A stretch of DNA of 64,000 bases. It comes from Apteryx mantelli (taxonomy: Eukaryota > Chordata > Aves > Apterygiformes > Apterygidae). The notes beneath the pieces are model-generated. The model was not told the DNA's origin. It did not search any database and saw nothing but the letters and a program-made list of their open reading frames with translations. Positions 12,561-53,800 of the stretch are shown one piece after another (the stretch's first letter is position 1; each line of letters begins with the position of its first letter). Location of the stretch: the NCBI RefSeq assembly GCF_036417845.1, contig NC_090013.1, positions 1,269,487-1,333,486 of the forward strand, written 5' to 3'. The translations under genes and the position numbers were made by a program.

Positions 12561-15500
12561 GATGCTCAGCCCGCATGAATTTGAGTCTCTCCGCGTTGAC
12601 TGTCTTGACGCGTGGCGGCGAGGAAACGCCATCTCCCCTTCTTCCCGGAAATCCCTCTGGACCATTAAACCGGCTAAACGCAGAGAAAGGGAAGAGAAGC
12701 CGTCAGCGCGATACGAGCCTTCCCGAAAAGTCGCCGCGCGGGGCTGGTTTTCCCCTTTCCCTGCTGCGTTCTCTGCCTTGCTGGTCGGAGGCTCGCGGGC
12801 CGCGGCTGATCCGGTCCATCCCATCATCAGGCTTCGTCTTTCCCGCACGGTTTCTCGGTGGCTTGCTCCACCGGGTGTCTTTGACACATCTGTCCCACGC
12901 TCGAGTTATTTCCTTACCTAACGGCGCACGCGGAGTTTTGGTGTTGCCTAATTGCACTAATAAGGAAACCGTCTTTCCTAATTTTTTGCATGATCGGGAA
13001 TAAATGTACATTCAGCCAGCCGAGAACATCCGATGTTGTGGCGAGTCCGTCCGCCTCTCCCTAGCGAAGTCACCTGAGGGCTTGCGGTCACCAAAACTCA
13101 GGAGGGTGATAAGTTGGGAGAATCCCTGGCTGTTCAGTAAAAAAACCTGCGTTTCCCTTTTCCGTACTGCAGCTGCTTTTGCCGTTTTGCTGCGGAGCTT
13201 TAGCTGCCGCTTTACCAAACGGACTTTTAGGAAACTCCCCCCAAATTTTTGCTCCGCGGCCAAGAATATTCTTTATACTGTTCCTTGCGGTTTGGGGTTT
13301 TTTTTTTGTTGTTGGAATAGATGAGAGCACCAAAGCATCCTTTATCGGGGAGAGAGCGGGGAAACCGCGTAAACGGATGTATTGCCAGCTCAGCTGTTGG
13401 GAAAAAAAAGCCGGTAGCGCGTTAGGAAGAGTCGCGAAACCCGCGGGACCATTAGGATCCCTCTGAACGGGCGAGACGGCGGCGATAGGCGCGTGGAAAA
13501 GGGAGATGGGTAACGCTCGGGTGCACAACTCGACACCCTAGCCGGGGAGCTGGGATCTTAAGTGGAACGGGAAGCGATTAAAGCAATCGCGGAGTTATTT
13601 TCCCTTTGCTTAAAAGAATCCTTGGCTTCCTCTTACGGTTGGCTCTCGGAGAGCTATCGTAATGGGGAGCCGAAGGAAAACGGTCGCTCTTACCCTTGAC
13701 GTGCCCGATCGCGGCGCAAGGCTTTCCGTAAAAAGGCGCGAGACGCCTGCGAGAGCCTCGGCCGACGGGGCTGGTTCCTCCTTTTTGTAGAGGCGTCTTG
13801 ACGCGCGGGCGACTCCGTTCCCTCGGACGGGGCCCCGGAAAGTAGCCGATTCAGGTAAACGTTAAAAAAAAAAGGGTGAATCTCTGGAGGTCGCCTTCGT
13901 TTCTGATGCCTTCCGTTGCTGCCTCAGATTAATTGCTTTGTTTGTTTCATCAGATACGGTATCTAAAGGCGTTTGCGCCTGAAGCCGCGGAAGATAGATG
14001 GACAAGCCAAGCAACTTCTGACGCTGCATCATTTTCTGGGGCAAAATTATATGGCAATGTATCCTACAAGGTAATGTAGCCCCTGCAGTGAGTAAAGAGG
14101 ATTCCTTTCGCTTGGCCGCCAGTTCGGCTAAGGACGGGTTGTCCCGCACGGGAAAGCAGCCCTCCTTTCCCGCGCAACCTCGAGAGCCAGCCTAGAGGCA
14201 GCAGCCCGAGCTGGAAGCAAAAAGCGAGGGATTTTAGCGGAAAGAGAATCCAAATCGCTTCCAAATTGCGTCGCGTTTTGAGCCAAAGCTCCTCTGAGGA
14301 CAGTCCGCGGAGAGCAGGCGGGTTAACGGGAGGCGGGGGGGGGAAAAAAAGCGGAATGGAAGGAAACTAGGTGCAATGTGAAAGCTCCATAGAAGGAGGT
14401 TTCTCAGGGGACGGCTCAGCTGAGCCGACAGGTCCCCGAACACGATATTCGTGTATCTATAGCTAAAACCTCGCAAAATATCGCAGGGGACGGAAGGAGA
14501 GCGCAGCCCGGGCCTACCGCAGCGACCCGCAGGCGGATAACGTTCCTTGCGAGACGCTTCAGCTCGCTCGGAGCCCCGCGACTTAAAATGCTCGCGCTCA
14601 GATGCCGGAGAACGAAATCCGACGTTGCCCTTGGCGCGTTGCTTGGTCGGCTTTGTTCTCGGGCCAGTAAAAGGGATGGATTTAAAGCCGGGAGTGGGGG
14701 GGGGGTTGCAACCAGCTGATGCTTTACGGAGCGCTGCTTGCCAGGGCCTTGGAAATGCGGGAGGGACGCGGCAGGTAAAACCGCGCGGGCGCGTTCTCGC
14801 TTGGGCCGTTAGTCTCTTGCTGCGGTACACATCGGGACCGTGTCTCCCTGCCCGGATGACGACCGGAGACGCTGGGCCGCTCTACGGCACGAGAAAAACT
14901 TGGCCGAGCATATACTTATTTTACTCGGACAAAGTATATGCGCGCGGGTTGGTTGAGCTTAGCGCCTCGGCCTGGAGTTTTTTCCAGATCAGACGGCTGG
15001 CCGAGGAACACTAAAAAAAACCCCCAAAAAGTCATTTCTAACCCAGCCGAGAGAGCACTTTTTATAGCTCCAGGAGCGTTTTATTCCTTGTTTTCCCCCA
15101 GCGCCACTTGAAACCGGTGCTCACCGTCGCCCGGTTTGGCACCAAACGCCTCGCTGCCTTCTCGGGCTGCCTGCTTTAAAGCGTCTTCGATCTTCTCCCC
15201 GTCGAGGTAGACGGCTCAGCCGAGGGCGCAAGGAAAAGGTCCCACCGGCCGAGCGAGGGGGCGAATTCGCCGCGCGTCGGCCGATTCGCGGGCGCCACTT
15301 CTGACTCGGTGGCGACCCGTTGGGCACTTGCAGCCTAAGACGGCGCAAGGGCTGCAGGTCTTTGAAGCATTATCTCACCTTCTCTATATTATAACCCGGA
15401 AGAACTCCGTAGAAGCAGCCGAGACCTGTTTTTTCCCAACTTTCCGGTCTTCGGAAGGATATTTATAATATATACCTAAAGCACAGAGCGTGAATTACCC

Positions 15501-16181
15501 CAAAGCGGGTGGCTCTGCTGTATAAGGCAGCCGAAGCGTGCCGTGAAAGCGCACGAGTTTGCCCCCACGGCAGAACGTAGCGTTAAATTGGGGCTAGCTG
15601 ACGTGGTGGGGTGGGGTGGGGAGATCGGCTTGCGATACCGCAAGATGACCGATAAATCGAGAGGAGGAGAGACGCTACTCCGCGCCCTTCTAGCCGGAGC
15701 GTTGTAAAGGATTGAGGTTCGCTGACGCTAACTTAGCTCCTCTCGCTGGCGCGGGTGAACCGAACCCTCGGCGAGGGCCGGAGCCGAAATACCTCGTTCG
15801 CCTGCAGGGTTTGGCTGCTTTTATTCCCCTTGGCGAGGCAGGGGAGGTTCTTGAGAACGTTGAACACCAGACCGTGTCCGTTTTGGAGCCCTCCTCGACG
15901 GGATTAGGCGAGGGCAGGGCTCAAAATGACGCTCGCTAAGGAGCTGTGAGAAAAGGCTGCCGCGTGCCAGGCAGGAGACAGCCTCAGGTTATCCGTTATC
16001 GCTTCCAGATCTAGAACTTCCAGCTCTAGAATAACGACACCGGCTTGTTCGCTAGGTGCCCTCGGACAACAGAGCGCTGCCGCTAAGCGTCCGGGCTGCA
16101 AAGCCTAGGTGTCTGAGCAAACCTCGCGAAGGCCCGCCGCTTTGTTTTTAAACGGGACGGCGCCCTCGGAGCGCCCTTTGA

Positions 16182-45870
<29,689 letters not shown>

Positions 45871-47490
45871 CAGCGCCCCGGCCTCCGCCCCGCGCCGTCC
45901 CCCCCCCAAAAACCGGGCGCCCCCCCCAAAAAAAACACCCCCCCCCCCGGGGACCCCTCCGGAGCGAGCGGGCGGGCGCCGGCGGCGAGGCGGGGGGGCG
46001 GCCGTCCCTCGCCCCCCCCTTCCTCCTCCTCCTCCTCCTCCTCCTCCTCTATGCCAAACGTATTCACGGTATATCCGGGCCTTCGCGTCCCGCCCGCTTC
46101 GGGGTCGGTTTTTTTTTTGGTTTTTTGGGGATTTTATTATTATTATTATTATTATTATTTTTCGGCCGGTTCTCGCCCCCCCCCCCCCCAAAGGGGGTCT
46201 CGGCCGGGGGAAGGCGGAAGCGGGCGCTGCATCCCGCTCGGCAGCCCGGGAGATTCCCCCCCCCCCCATCTTTTATTATTATTTTTTTTTCCCGGCTTTT
46301 CCGGGATATTATCCCCCCCCTTTTAAAGAAAAATATATACCCGGAATCCCCATTCCCGGTCTTTCCCCGCCGCTGGGGGGGGGTTTCCGCCTTTTTCACC
46401 CCTCTTCCCACCGTCTCCCCGCGCCGCCGGCAGCCCTTTGCCGCCGGCATCCACCCGTACAAAAGGGAAAAATCCCCCCTCTCATCCCACCACCCCCCCG
46501 GAGCGTTGGGGGGGGGGCAACACGGCCGAAATCCCTAATTTTTAACCCCCCCCGTTTTTTTCCCCCCCCCTCCGCTTTCCGCGCCGAGGGCCGCCGCTCG
46601 CAGCCGGCGCTCCCAACCAAAGCCAGGCCGGTTTCTTATATATATATATATTTTCCCCCCTCCCTTTTTATTATTTTTTGGGGGGGGGGGGGGCCCCGTT
46701 TCGCACCCCCGTTCCGGGGAAAATTTTAGGGGGGAGGGGGTGGAGAAAACCCCCCCCAAAATCCAAGCGGCGGCGGAGTCGCCGCCCGGCCGCTCGTGTT
46801 TGCCTGTGGCTGTATTGTATAGTGAAAATAGTTGGCAAATATTTGTTTGAGGTTATTAAGGTTTTTTCCTTCTTATCGGTTTTCCGGGGGGGGGGTATTT
46901 TTTTGGGGGGGGGGGGGAAGAGCCCACCCAAACCGTGGCGTAAAGACACTCGCTTCTCTCTCTTATGTATTTTCTTCCCCCCCCCCCCGCCCCGGTTTCG
47001 CCCCCCTCCGTCCCCCTGCAAGCAGAGCCCCCCCCCCCCCCCCGGCGCCTCCCGTTTCCCTTTTTTTTTAAAAAAAAATAACAAAAAAAAACGGAAAAAA
47101 GCCGTGGGGAAACGTGGAAAAGCGCAACGTTTTTATACAGGTGGGGGGGGGGGGACGGAGACGCGCGGGCCCCCCCCCCCCCCGAGCCCCGTTTCTTCCC
47201 CCTTCCCCCCCCCCCCCTTTAATTTTATTTCTCGGCCCCGTCCGGACGTTAAGGTGCCATAAATACCCGCTTACGCAGCACGATCCCGGCGCCTCAGGAT
47301 CGGCCGAGCTCCGGAATTTGAACGGATCGGGGTTGGGGTTTGTTTTTTTTTTTCTTGGAGGGGGGGGGCTGTGTTATTTTTGGGGGGGGGGTCGGTTTTA
47401 TTTTATTTTATTTTTTTTTTTCCTTTAATATACAGTGAATATGCATTTTGGTCTGTACTGATCATGGAATAAACGCATCTCTTTTTTTTT
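45871..47490 (+). other. BRD4: BRD4 3' untranslated region
   Basis: About 1.6 kb after the stop. It is full of long C, G and T runs and two (TTA)n tracts (46136-46158, 46274-46282). A more ordinary, probably conserved core lies near 46790-46870. It ends near the AATAAA at 47468. Homopolymers of ten or more bases make exact base counts unreliable. Confidence 0.8.
47468..47473 (+). terminator. BRD4 polyadenylation signal (long isoform)
   Basis: AATAAA in ATCATGGAATAAACGCATC, about 1.6 kb after the stop codon, followed by a T run. Cleavage is expected around 47490. Confidence 0.8.
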
Positions 47491-49129
47491 TAAAAGCCGC
47501 CGTCGCTCCGACCTTTTCTTTGCGGCTCGGCGCCGGAAAAAAAAAAAAAACGTTCCCGGGTTTTGGATCCTTGGGGATGGGAGCGGCGAAATGAGCAGGT
47601 TTGGGGTTGGTTTTTTTTGGGGGGGGGGGTTAAATTCCCCCGTGGATCGGGTGGATCTGCAGCTCCATCCGGCTGCCAGCGCTGCCTCCGGATGTTTCCC
47701 AGATGGGGAAGGTAAAATGCTGCCGGTGTTTCTCCTTGCTGGTGGGAATTTTGGGATCGTTGTTGCCGCTGCCAGCTCGTTTGAGGCTCCGGAGCCGGGA
47801 AAACCCCCCCCCCACCCCGGGATGCTCCCAGAGGCATCTCAGCTGCGAGAAATCCGGCCCCAGCGTTCCCGTATCCATCAGAGCTTTCCGGAGCTGCCCA
47901 GCCAGGATTGAGGACGTCTCCAGCTTCAGCTTTTCCCAGCGGCTCTTGCTGGCACCGGCGTTTTTCCCGCGGCTCTGGTGTGACTTCGGAGCCGCTTCTC
48001 CATCCCTAAAATCCCTCACGGAGCTCTTCCCGAATCCCGGAGAGCAGCACATGCCGAAACAGGGCCGGTTTGTCTTCTCCTTGGTGGCCGCCGGCTCCTT
48101 TCCCTCCTCTCTGTTGCCGGGCTGGAAAAAAGCAAAAAAAAAACCCAATTTTTCCGGATTTTGGCCGTATCCAAACAGGGATGGAGGAAAAAAAAAAAAC
48201 CAGGAATCATCCAACCTCTCAAAACTCAGGGCTGAGCTCCGGCTTTTCGCCTTCCCGAAAACCCTTCGGATGCTCATCCCCTCCTTGCCTTTAATTTTAA
48301 GCTCAGGGTTTTCCAGGGATTTTTGGCGGGGGGGGGGATTTCCCATTTTTTTCCCCCCATTTCTAGTCGCTGGTGATATTAGTGTTGTTTTTTTTTTACC
48401 GTTTTCACCTGGTTTTTGCAATCCGCAAATTCCTTTTCCTGCCAGGAACCGCAAGGAGCGTCGGATTGATGGGTGTTTTTTTTAGGTGGGAAAAAGCCGT
48501 TTTGGCACTTTTTCTCTCATTCCCAAACTTTGCCGGAAAGGGTCTCCGCCTGGGGGGAGGGACTTTTGGGGGGGCTTTTTCCGTGTTTTTGGGGGGGGTT
48601 GGAAGGGCCTATTGGGTCCTTCCTTTCCGTGTGCAGTTTTCCCTGCCGGAAGCGGGGTTTCTGGTTGTAATTGCGGCAATTTGGGGAAACATCCCGAATC
48701 CTTTATATTTTTTTTTGGGGGGGGGGGGAAATCGCCCGAATTGTCGCTTTTATCTATAAAGATTTATTTTTTGGGGGGGGGGGTTCCCTCTTTTGTGCGG
48801 TTCTGCCGGGAAAAATAAACCTTTTCCGGAATTAGTGTGTCAAGGTGCCGCTTTCTGGTTGGGGGGGGGAGGTTCGGAGGGTGCCGGGATTTGGGGGTCC
48901 CGGATGGGCTGGGAAATCCCTGGGGGGTCCCGGCCCTATGGGGGGTCCCTGCTCCATGGAGGGGTCCTGGCTCTATGGGGGATCCTGGATTTGGGGGTCC
49001 TGGATGGGCTGGGGAATCCCTGGGGGGGTCCCGGCCCTATGGAGGGGGGTCCCCGGCCCCCCCCTCCCCCCGCCCGCGGTGTCGCCCCCAGGCCTGGCCC
49101 GGCCCCAGGGGACACCGGGGACACCTTGG
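47491..49129 (+). other. BRD4-EPHX3 intergenic region
   Basis: 1.6 kb with many homopolymer runs and a local repeat around 48890-49050 (GGTCCCGGCCCTATGGGG and GGATGGGCTGGGGAATCCC types). Open frames here lack any recognised domain. Confidence 0.75.
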
Positions 49130-49505
49130 CCTGGGGGGGGGGCGGGGGCGGGGCCAATGAGGGGGCGGGGAAAGGGACTTGACCCGCCCACGCCCCGCCC
49201 CCCCCGCTGCCCGGCCCCGACTCCCCCGCCCTCACCGCCCCGCCCCCTACTCGCCCCGCCCCGCCCCCTCCTCCCCCGCCGCCCCGCCCCCACCGCGCCG
49301 CGCCCTGCCCCGCCCCCGCGCTCCCGCCCCCACGCGCCGCGCCGCGCCGCGCCTTACCCGGCCCCGCCCTCGCCCCCGCGCTCCGCTCCCATTGGCTCCC
49401 CGCCGCGCGCGGCCACGCCCCCTCCCCCGGGCCGCCCGCGCGGCAATGGGAGGGGGGGGGCGGGGCGGCGGCGTCTGCGGGCGGGCGAGGAAGCGGCGAG
49501 AGCAG
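49130..49505 (+). promoter_or_regulatory. CpG-island promoter, probably of EPHX3, with candidate 5' UTR exon end
   Basis: Very dense CpG and repeated CCCCGCCCC GC-box motifs, a CCAAT box at 49154-49158 and an inverted one (ATTGG) at 49391-49395. A possible untranslated exon ends at 49505 (GAGAGCAG before GTCGGG), which would splice to the acceptor CCTCCCCCAG at 50529. Start site and the use of this donor are inferred. Confidence 0.55.
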
Positions 49506-49720
49506 GTCGGGGGGGGCAGCGGGGCAGCGGGGGGGCAGCGGGGGGCAGAGGGGTGTTGGGGGGCTGGGGGGGTCGGTGGGGGGCAGCAGGGCAACGGGGG
49601 GCAGCGGGGCAATGCGGGGGCAGCAGGGCCATGGGATCGGTGGGGCAATGGGGGCAGAGGGGTAATGGGGGGGGCAGTGGGGTGTTGGGGGGCAGAGGGG
49701 GGCAGTGGGGCCCCCCAGTG
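49506..49720 (+). repeat. G-rich degenerate repeat (GGGGGCAGCGGGG)
   Basis: Runs of four to eight G separated by CAGC, CAGAG or TGTT, on the plus (mRNA-like) strand. The density of G runs suggests G-quadruplex formation. Confidence 0.8.
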
Positions 49721-49724
49721 ACGA

Positions 49725-50525
49725 GCACCCCATGGACGGGTGCACCAGTGTTGGGGTGCCCCAGTGAGGTGACCCCGTGTCGGGGTGACCCCCAGTGACG
49801 GGACACCCCGGTGATGGGCTCAGTGGTGACAGGGGTGACCCCCGGTGATGGGACACCCCCGGTGGGGGGGGACCCTGGTGCCGGGCCACCCCAGTAATGG
49901 GACACCCAGGTGTCAGGGCACCTGGGTGCTGGGACACCCCGCTGATGGGACATCCCCAGTGACAGGACACCCAGGTGTTGGGACACTCCTAATGACAGCA
50001 CACCCTGGTGCCAGGGCACCTGGGTGCTGACACACCCGGTGTTGGGACACACTGGTGACAGGGCCACCCCAGTGATGGGGCACCTGGGTGCTAGGGCACC
50101 CTGGTGACAGGGACACCCCTAGTAACAGGACACTCTAGTGCCAGGCCACCCTGGTGATGGGCCACCCTGGTGTCAGGGCCACCCTGGTGCCAGGGCCACC
50201 CCAGTGCCAGGACACCCTAGTGCCAGGCCACCCTGGTGATGGGACACCTGGGTGCTGGGACACCCCAGTGATGGGACACCCTGGTGCCAGGGCCACCCCA
50301 GTGATGGGCCACCTGGGTGCTGGGCCACCCTGATGATGGGCCACCCTAGTGCCAGGACCACCCCAGTGATGGGACACCCATGGTGCTGGGCCACCTGGGT
50401 GCTGGGCCACCTGGGTGTTGGGCCACCTGGGTGATGGGCCACCCTAGTGCTGGGCCACTCCAGTGATGGGACACCTGGGTACTAGGACACCCTGGTGCCG
50501 GGCCACCCTAGTGCCATGTCCTCCC
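49725..50525 (+). repeat. 16-17 bp minisatellite, about 47 copies
   Basis: The unit is GGGCCACCCTGGTGCCA with variants GACACCC, CCAGTGAT and CTGGGTGCTG. It fills the presumed first EPHX3 intron up to the acceptor at 50529. Confidence 0.9.
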
Positions 50526-50529
50526 CCAG

Positions 50530-50825
50530 GGGTGCCAGGGCGGGGTGGCACCCACGGCCCTGGCGGGCGCCATGCTGCCGTCGCTGTGCTCGCTAGCTGC
50601 TGCTGGCGCCCACGCGCCTGCTGCTGGCCCTGGGGCGCGCGGTGGCCCGGGTGGCCGTGGCGGGCGGCGGCAGTGGCGGCGGCGGTGGCCATCTGCGGCT
50701 TCTGGGTGCCCTGGGTGCTGCTGCGCCGGGGTCCCCGGGGGGTTCTGCGCTGGCGCGTGCGGTCCCAGCCCCCCCCCGGCCTGGCCGACGGCACCTACGG
50801 GGAGCACCGGCACCTGCGCCTCCAG
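50530..50825 (+). CDS. EPHX3: EPHX3 coding exon 1 (membrane anchor, two frame breaks)
   Basis: The acceptor CCTCCCCCAG ends at 50529; the first usable ATG is at 50572, giving LPSLCSL in its own frame. From about 50597 the human-like [20 protein letters not shown] lies in the next frame. From about 50665 the third frame carries [20 protein letters not shown] and leads to [11 protein letters not shown] at the exon end. Human EPHX3 has LLAPSRLSLKLL and GEHGFLTLK at these places. One extra base near 50595 and one near 50655-50680 would explain this. The donor GTTTGG is weak. Confidence 0.8.
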
Positions 50826-53800
50826 GTTTGGGGGGGGATTGGGGGGCTCGGGGGGGATTTGGGGGGCTGGTGAGGGGCCTCAGGGGGAAGATTGGGGGGG
50901 GTTGGGGTAGGATTTGGGGGGCTCGGGGGATTTGGGGGGCTGGTGAGGGGCTCGGGAGGGAGATTGGGGGGGTTGGGGTGGGATTCGGGGGGCTCGGGGG
51001 ATTTGGGGGGCTGGTGAGGGGCTCGGGAGGGAGATTGGGGGGGCTTGGGGTGGGATTCGGGGGGCTCGGGGGATTTGGGGGGCTGGTGGGGGGCTCGGGA
51101 GGGAGATTGGGGGGATTTGGGGTGGGATTTGGGGGGCTGATGGGGGATTTTGGGTGGGATTTGGGGGGCTCAGGGGGGAATTTGGGGGGTTCAGGGGGGA
51201 TTTGGGGGGATGTGGGGGGCTGGCGGGGGGCTCGGGGGGGATTTGGGGGGCTGGCGAGGGGCTCGGGGAATTTGGGTGTCTTTGGGGTGGGATTCGGGGG
51301 GCTTGGGGGATTTGGGGGGGCTGGTGTGGATTTGCGGAGAATTTGGGGGGCTCAGAGGGGGATTTTGGGGGGCTGATGGGGGGCTCGGGGGGATTGGGGG
51401 GGCTGGTGTAGGGTTGGGGGGAGCTGGGGGGGGGCTCGGGGGGGGCCGGAGCAGAAGGACTCGGGTGGCCGACGTGGCCTGCCGGTGGCAATGGGGGCTC
51501 AGGGAGCCGATGGGTGACTTGGAGGGGGGGGGGGCAGGGCAATTTGGGGGAGCAGGGGGTAATTTGGGGGGTGTCCCCCCCCACACATCTCCCCCTCCCC
51601 CCCCCATGCACAGGATTCGGGGCTGCGGCTCCACTACGTCGCCGCCGGCCCCCCCGCCGCCCCGCTCATGCTGCTGCTGCACGGCTTCCCCCAAAACTGG
51701 TGGGTGCCACCACCGGGCTGGAAGGACGCGGGCGGGGGACGCCTCAGCTGACGAGGTGGCCTCGTTAAGGGCCCCCCCCAGACCCCATCCCACCACCCCC
51801 CCTCGCCCCCCCGGCGCAGGTTCTGCTGGCGCCACCAGCTGCGCGAGTTCAGCACCCGCTTCCGCGTGGTGGCCCTGGACCAACGGGGCTGCGGCGCCTC
51901 CGACAAGCCCCCCGGCAAGAGCAGCTACCGCCCCGAGGCCATGCTGGAGGACATCCGCCAGGTCATCGAGGCGCTGGGCACCCGCGGCGAGAAGGGTGAG
52001 GAGCCGCTCGGCGGGACCCCCCCCCCTCATCCCGGCCTTCACGGGTGACCATCCCTTTCCCTAGGGATCCCCAAGTGCATCCTGGTGGGCCACGACTGGG
52101 GCGGGCTTTTCTCCTGGGAGTTCGCCGCCACCTACCCGGCCATGGTGGAGAAGCTGGTGATCATCGACGCCCCCTCACCGGGCGGTCATGGCAGGTGAGG
52201 GGGCGGCTCTCGCCGGCCGGCCGTGCCGGCGGGCGCCGTCGCGCGCGGCCCTGTGGTCAGGTAGCGTCTCTTGTGGTCATCTCGGGTACCGTCCCTTGTG
52301 GTGGTCGTGCCATCGAGTACCAGCTCTCATGGCCATGTCGTTGGGTACCATCTCCAGTGGCCATGCCATCAGATACCATCTCTCATGGCCATCTCTGGTA
52401 CCATCTCTGGTGGCCATGCTGTTGGATACTGTCTCTGGTGGCCATGCCATTGGGCACAGTCTCTCCTGGCTAGGCTGTTGGGTGCCATTTCTCATGGCCA
52501 TACCATTGGGTGCCATCTCTGATGGCCATGCCTTTGGGAGCCATCTCTTATGGCCATGCCCTTGGGTGCCATCTCTCATGGCCTTGCTGTTGGGTGCCAT
52601 CTCTTGTGGCCATGCTGTTGGGTGCCATCTCTCATAGCCACGCCATTGGGTACCATCTCTCATGGCCATGTCGTTGGATACCATCTCTCATGGTCACGCC
52701 CTTGGTGCCATCTCTCATGGTCACGCCCTTGGGTGCTTTCTCTCATGGCCATCTCTGGTACCATCTCTCCCGGCCATGCTGTTGGGTGCCATCTCTGATG
52801 GCCATTTCCTTGGGTGCCATCTCTTGTGGCCAATACCGTTGGGTGCCATCTCTGATGGCCATGCTGTTGGGTGCCATCTCTTATGGCCATACCATTGGGT
52901 GCCATCTCTCATGGCCATGTCGTTGGGTGCCATCTCTCATGGTCACGCCCTTGGGTGCCTTCTCTCATGGCCATCTCTGGTACCATCTCTCCCGGCCATG
53001 CCACCTCCGTGGCCATCCCTCAGCACCCCTGGTGGCCAGACCACGGGGCGGAGGGAGGGGGCGGATCCGTGGCCACCGCCTGCCACCTCTCTGCCTCGCC
53101 GCCGGTCCCCACGGCCTTGGTGACACCCCTGACACCTACTCCCGCCCGTAGATTTCACCGCCCGCCATCCCACCCAGCTGCTGCGCTCCAGCTACGTCTT
53201 CTTCTTCCAGCTGCCCTGGCTGCCCGAGCTGCTCCTCTCCCTGGGCGACTTCGAGGTGAGGCCGGGTGGGCACCCGCGGGTGGGGAAACCGAGGCGGGGA
53301 AGCCGGAGGGATGGTTTCCGGGCTTCCGATCCCGCAGCTCCTGAAGACGATCCTGACGGGACGTTGGCTCGGCATCCAGGAGCCGCGGCGGCGGCTGACG
53401 GAGCAGGAGCTCGACGCCTACCTCTACGGGCTCTCGCAGCCGCGGGGGCTCACGCCGCCCCTCGACTACTACCGCAACCTCTTTGGGTAGGCGCCGGGTG
53501 CTGAGGAGGGTCAGGGTGCTGAGGTGGGTCAGGGTGCTGAGGTGGGTCGGGGTGCTGAGGTGGGTCAGGGCCGATTCGATTCGGTGCCAAACCAATTTGG
53601 GGCCAATCCAGTTTGGTGCCGAACTGATTCAAGGCCAATCGGATTCGGGGCTGATTCCGTTCAGGGCACCGGTTGGGTGCTCGACCTGGTTGGGTGCTGC
53701 CCTGGTTGGGTGCTGCCCCAGTTGGGTGCTTGACCCAGTTGGATGCTGCTCCAGTTGGGTGCTTGACCCAGTCGGGTGCTCGACCTGGTTGGGTGCCGCT

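Noticed and set aside
52195..52200. GTGAGG as the donor of EPHX3 coding exon 4
   Set aside because: It has better consensus but puts exon 5 in the wrong frame; the phase-1 GC donor at 52191 restores the conserved protein.
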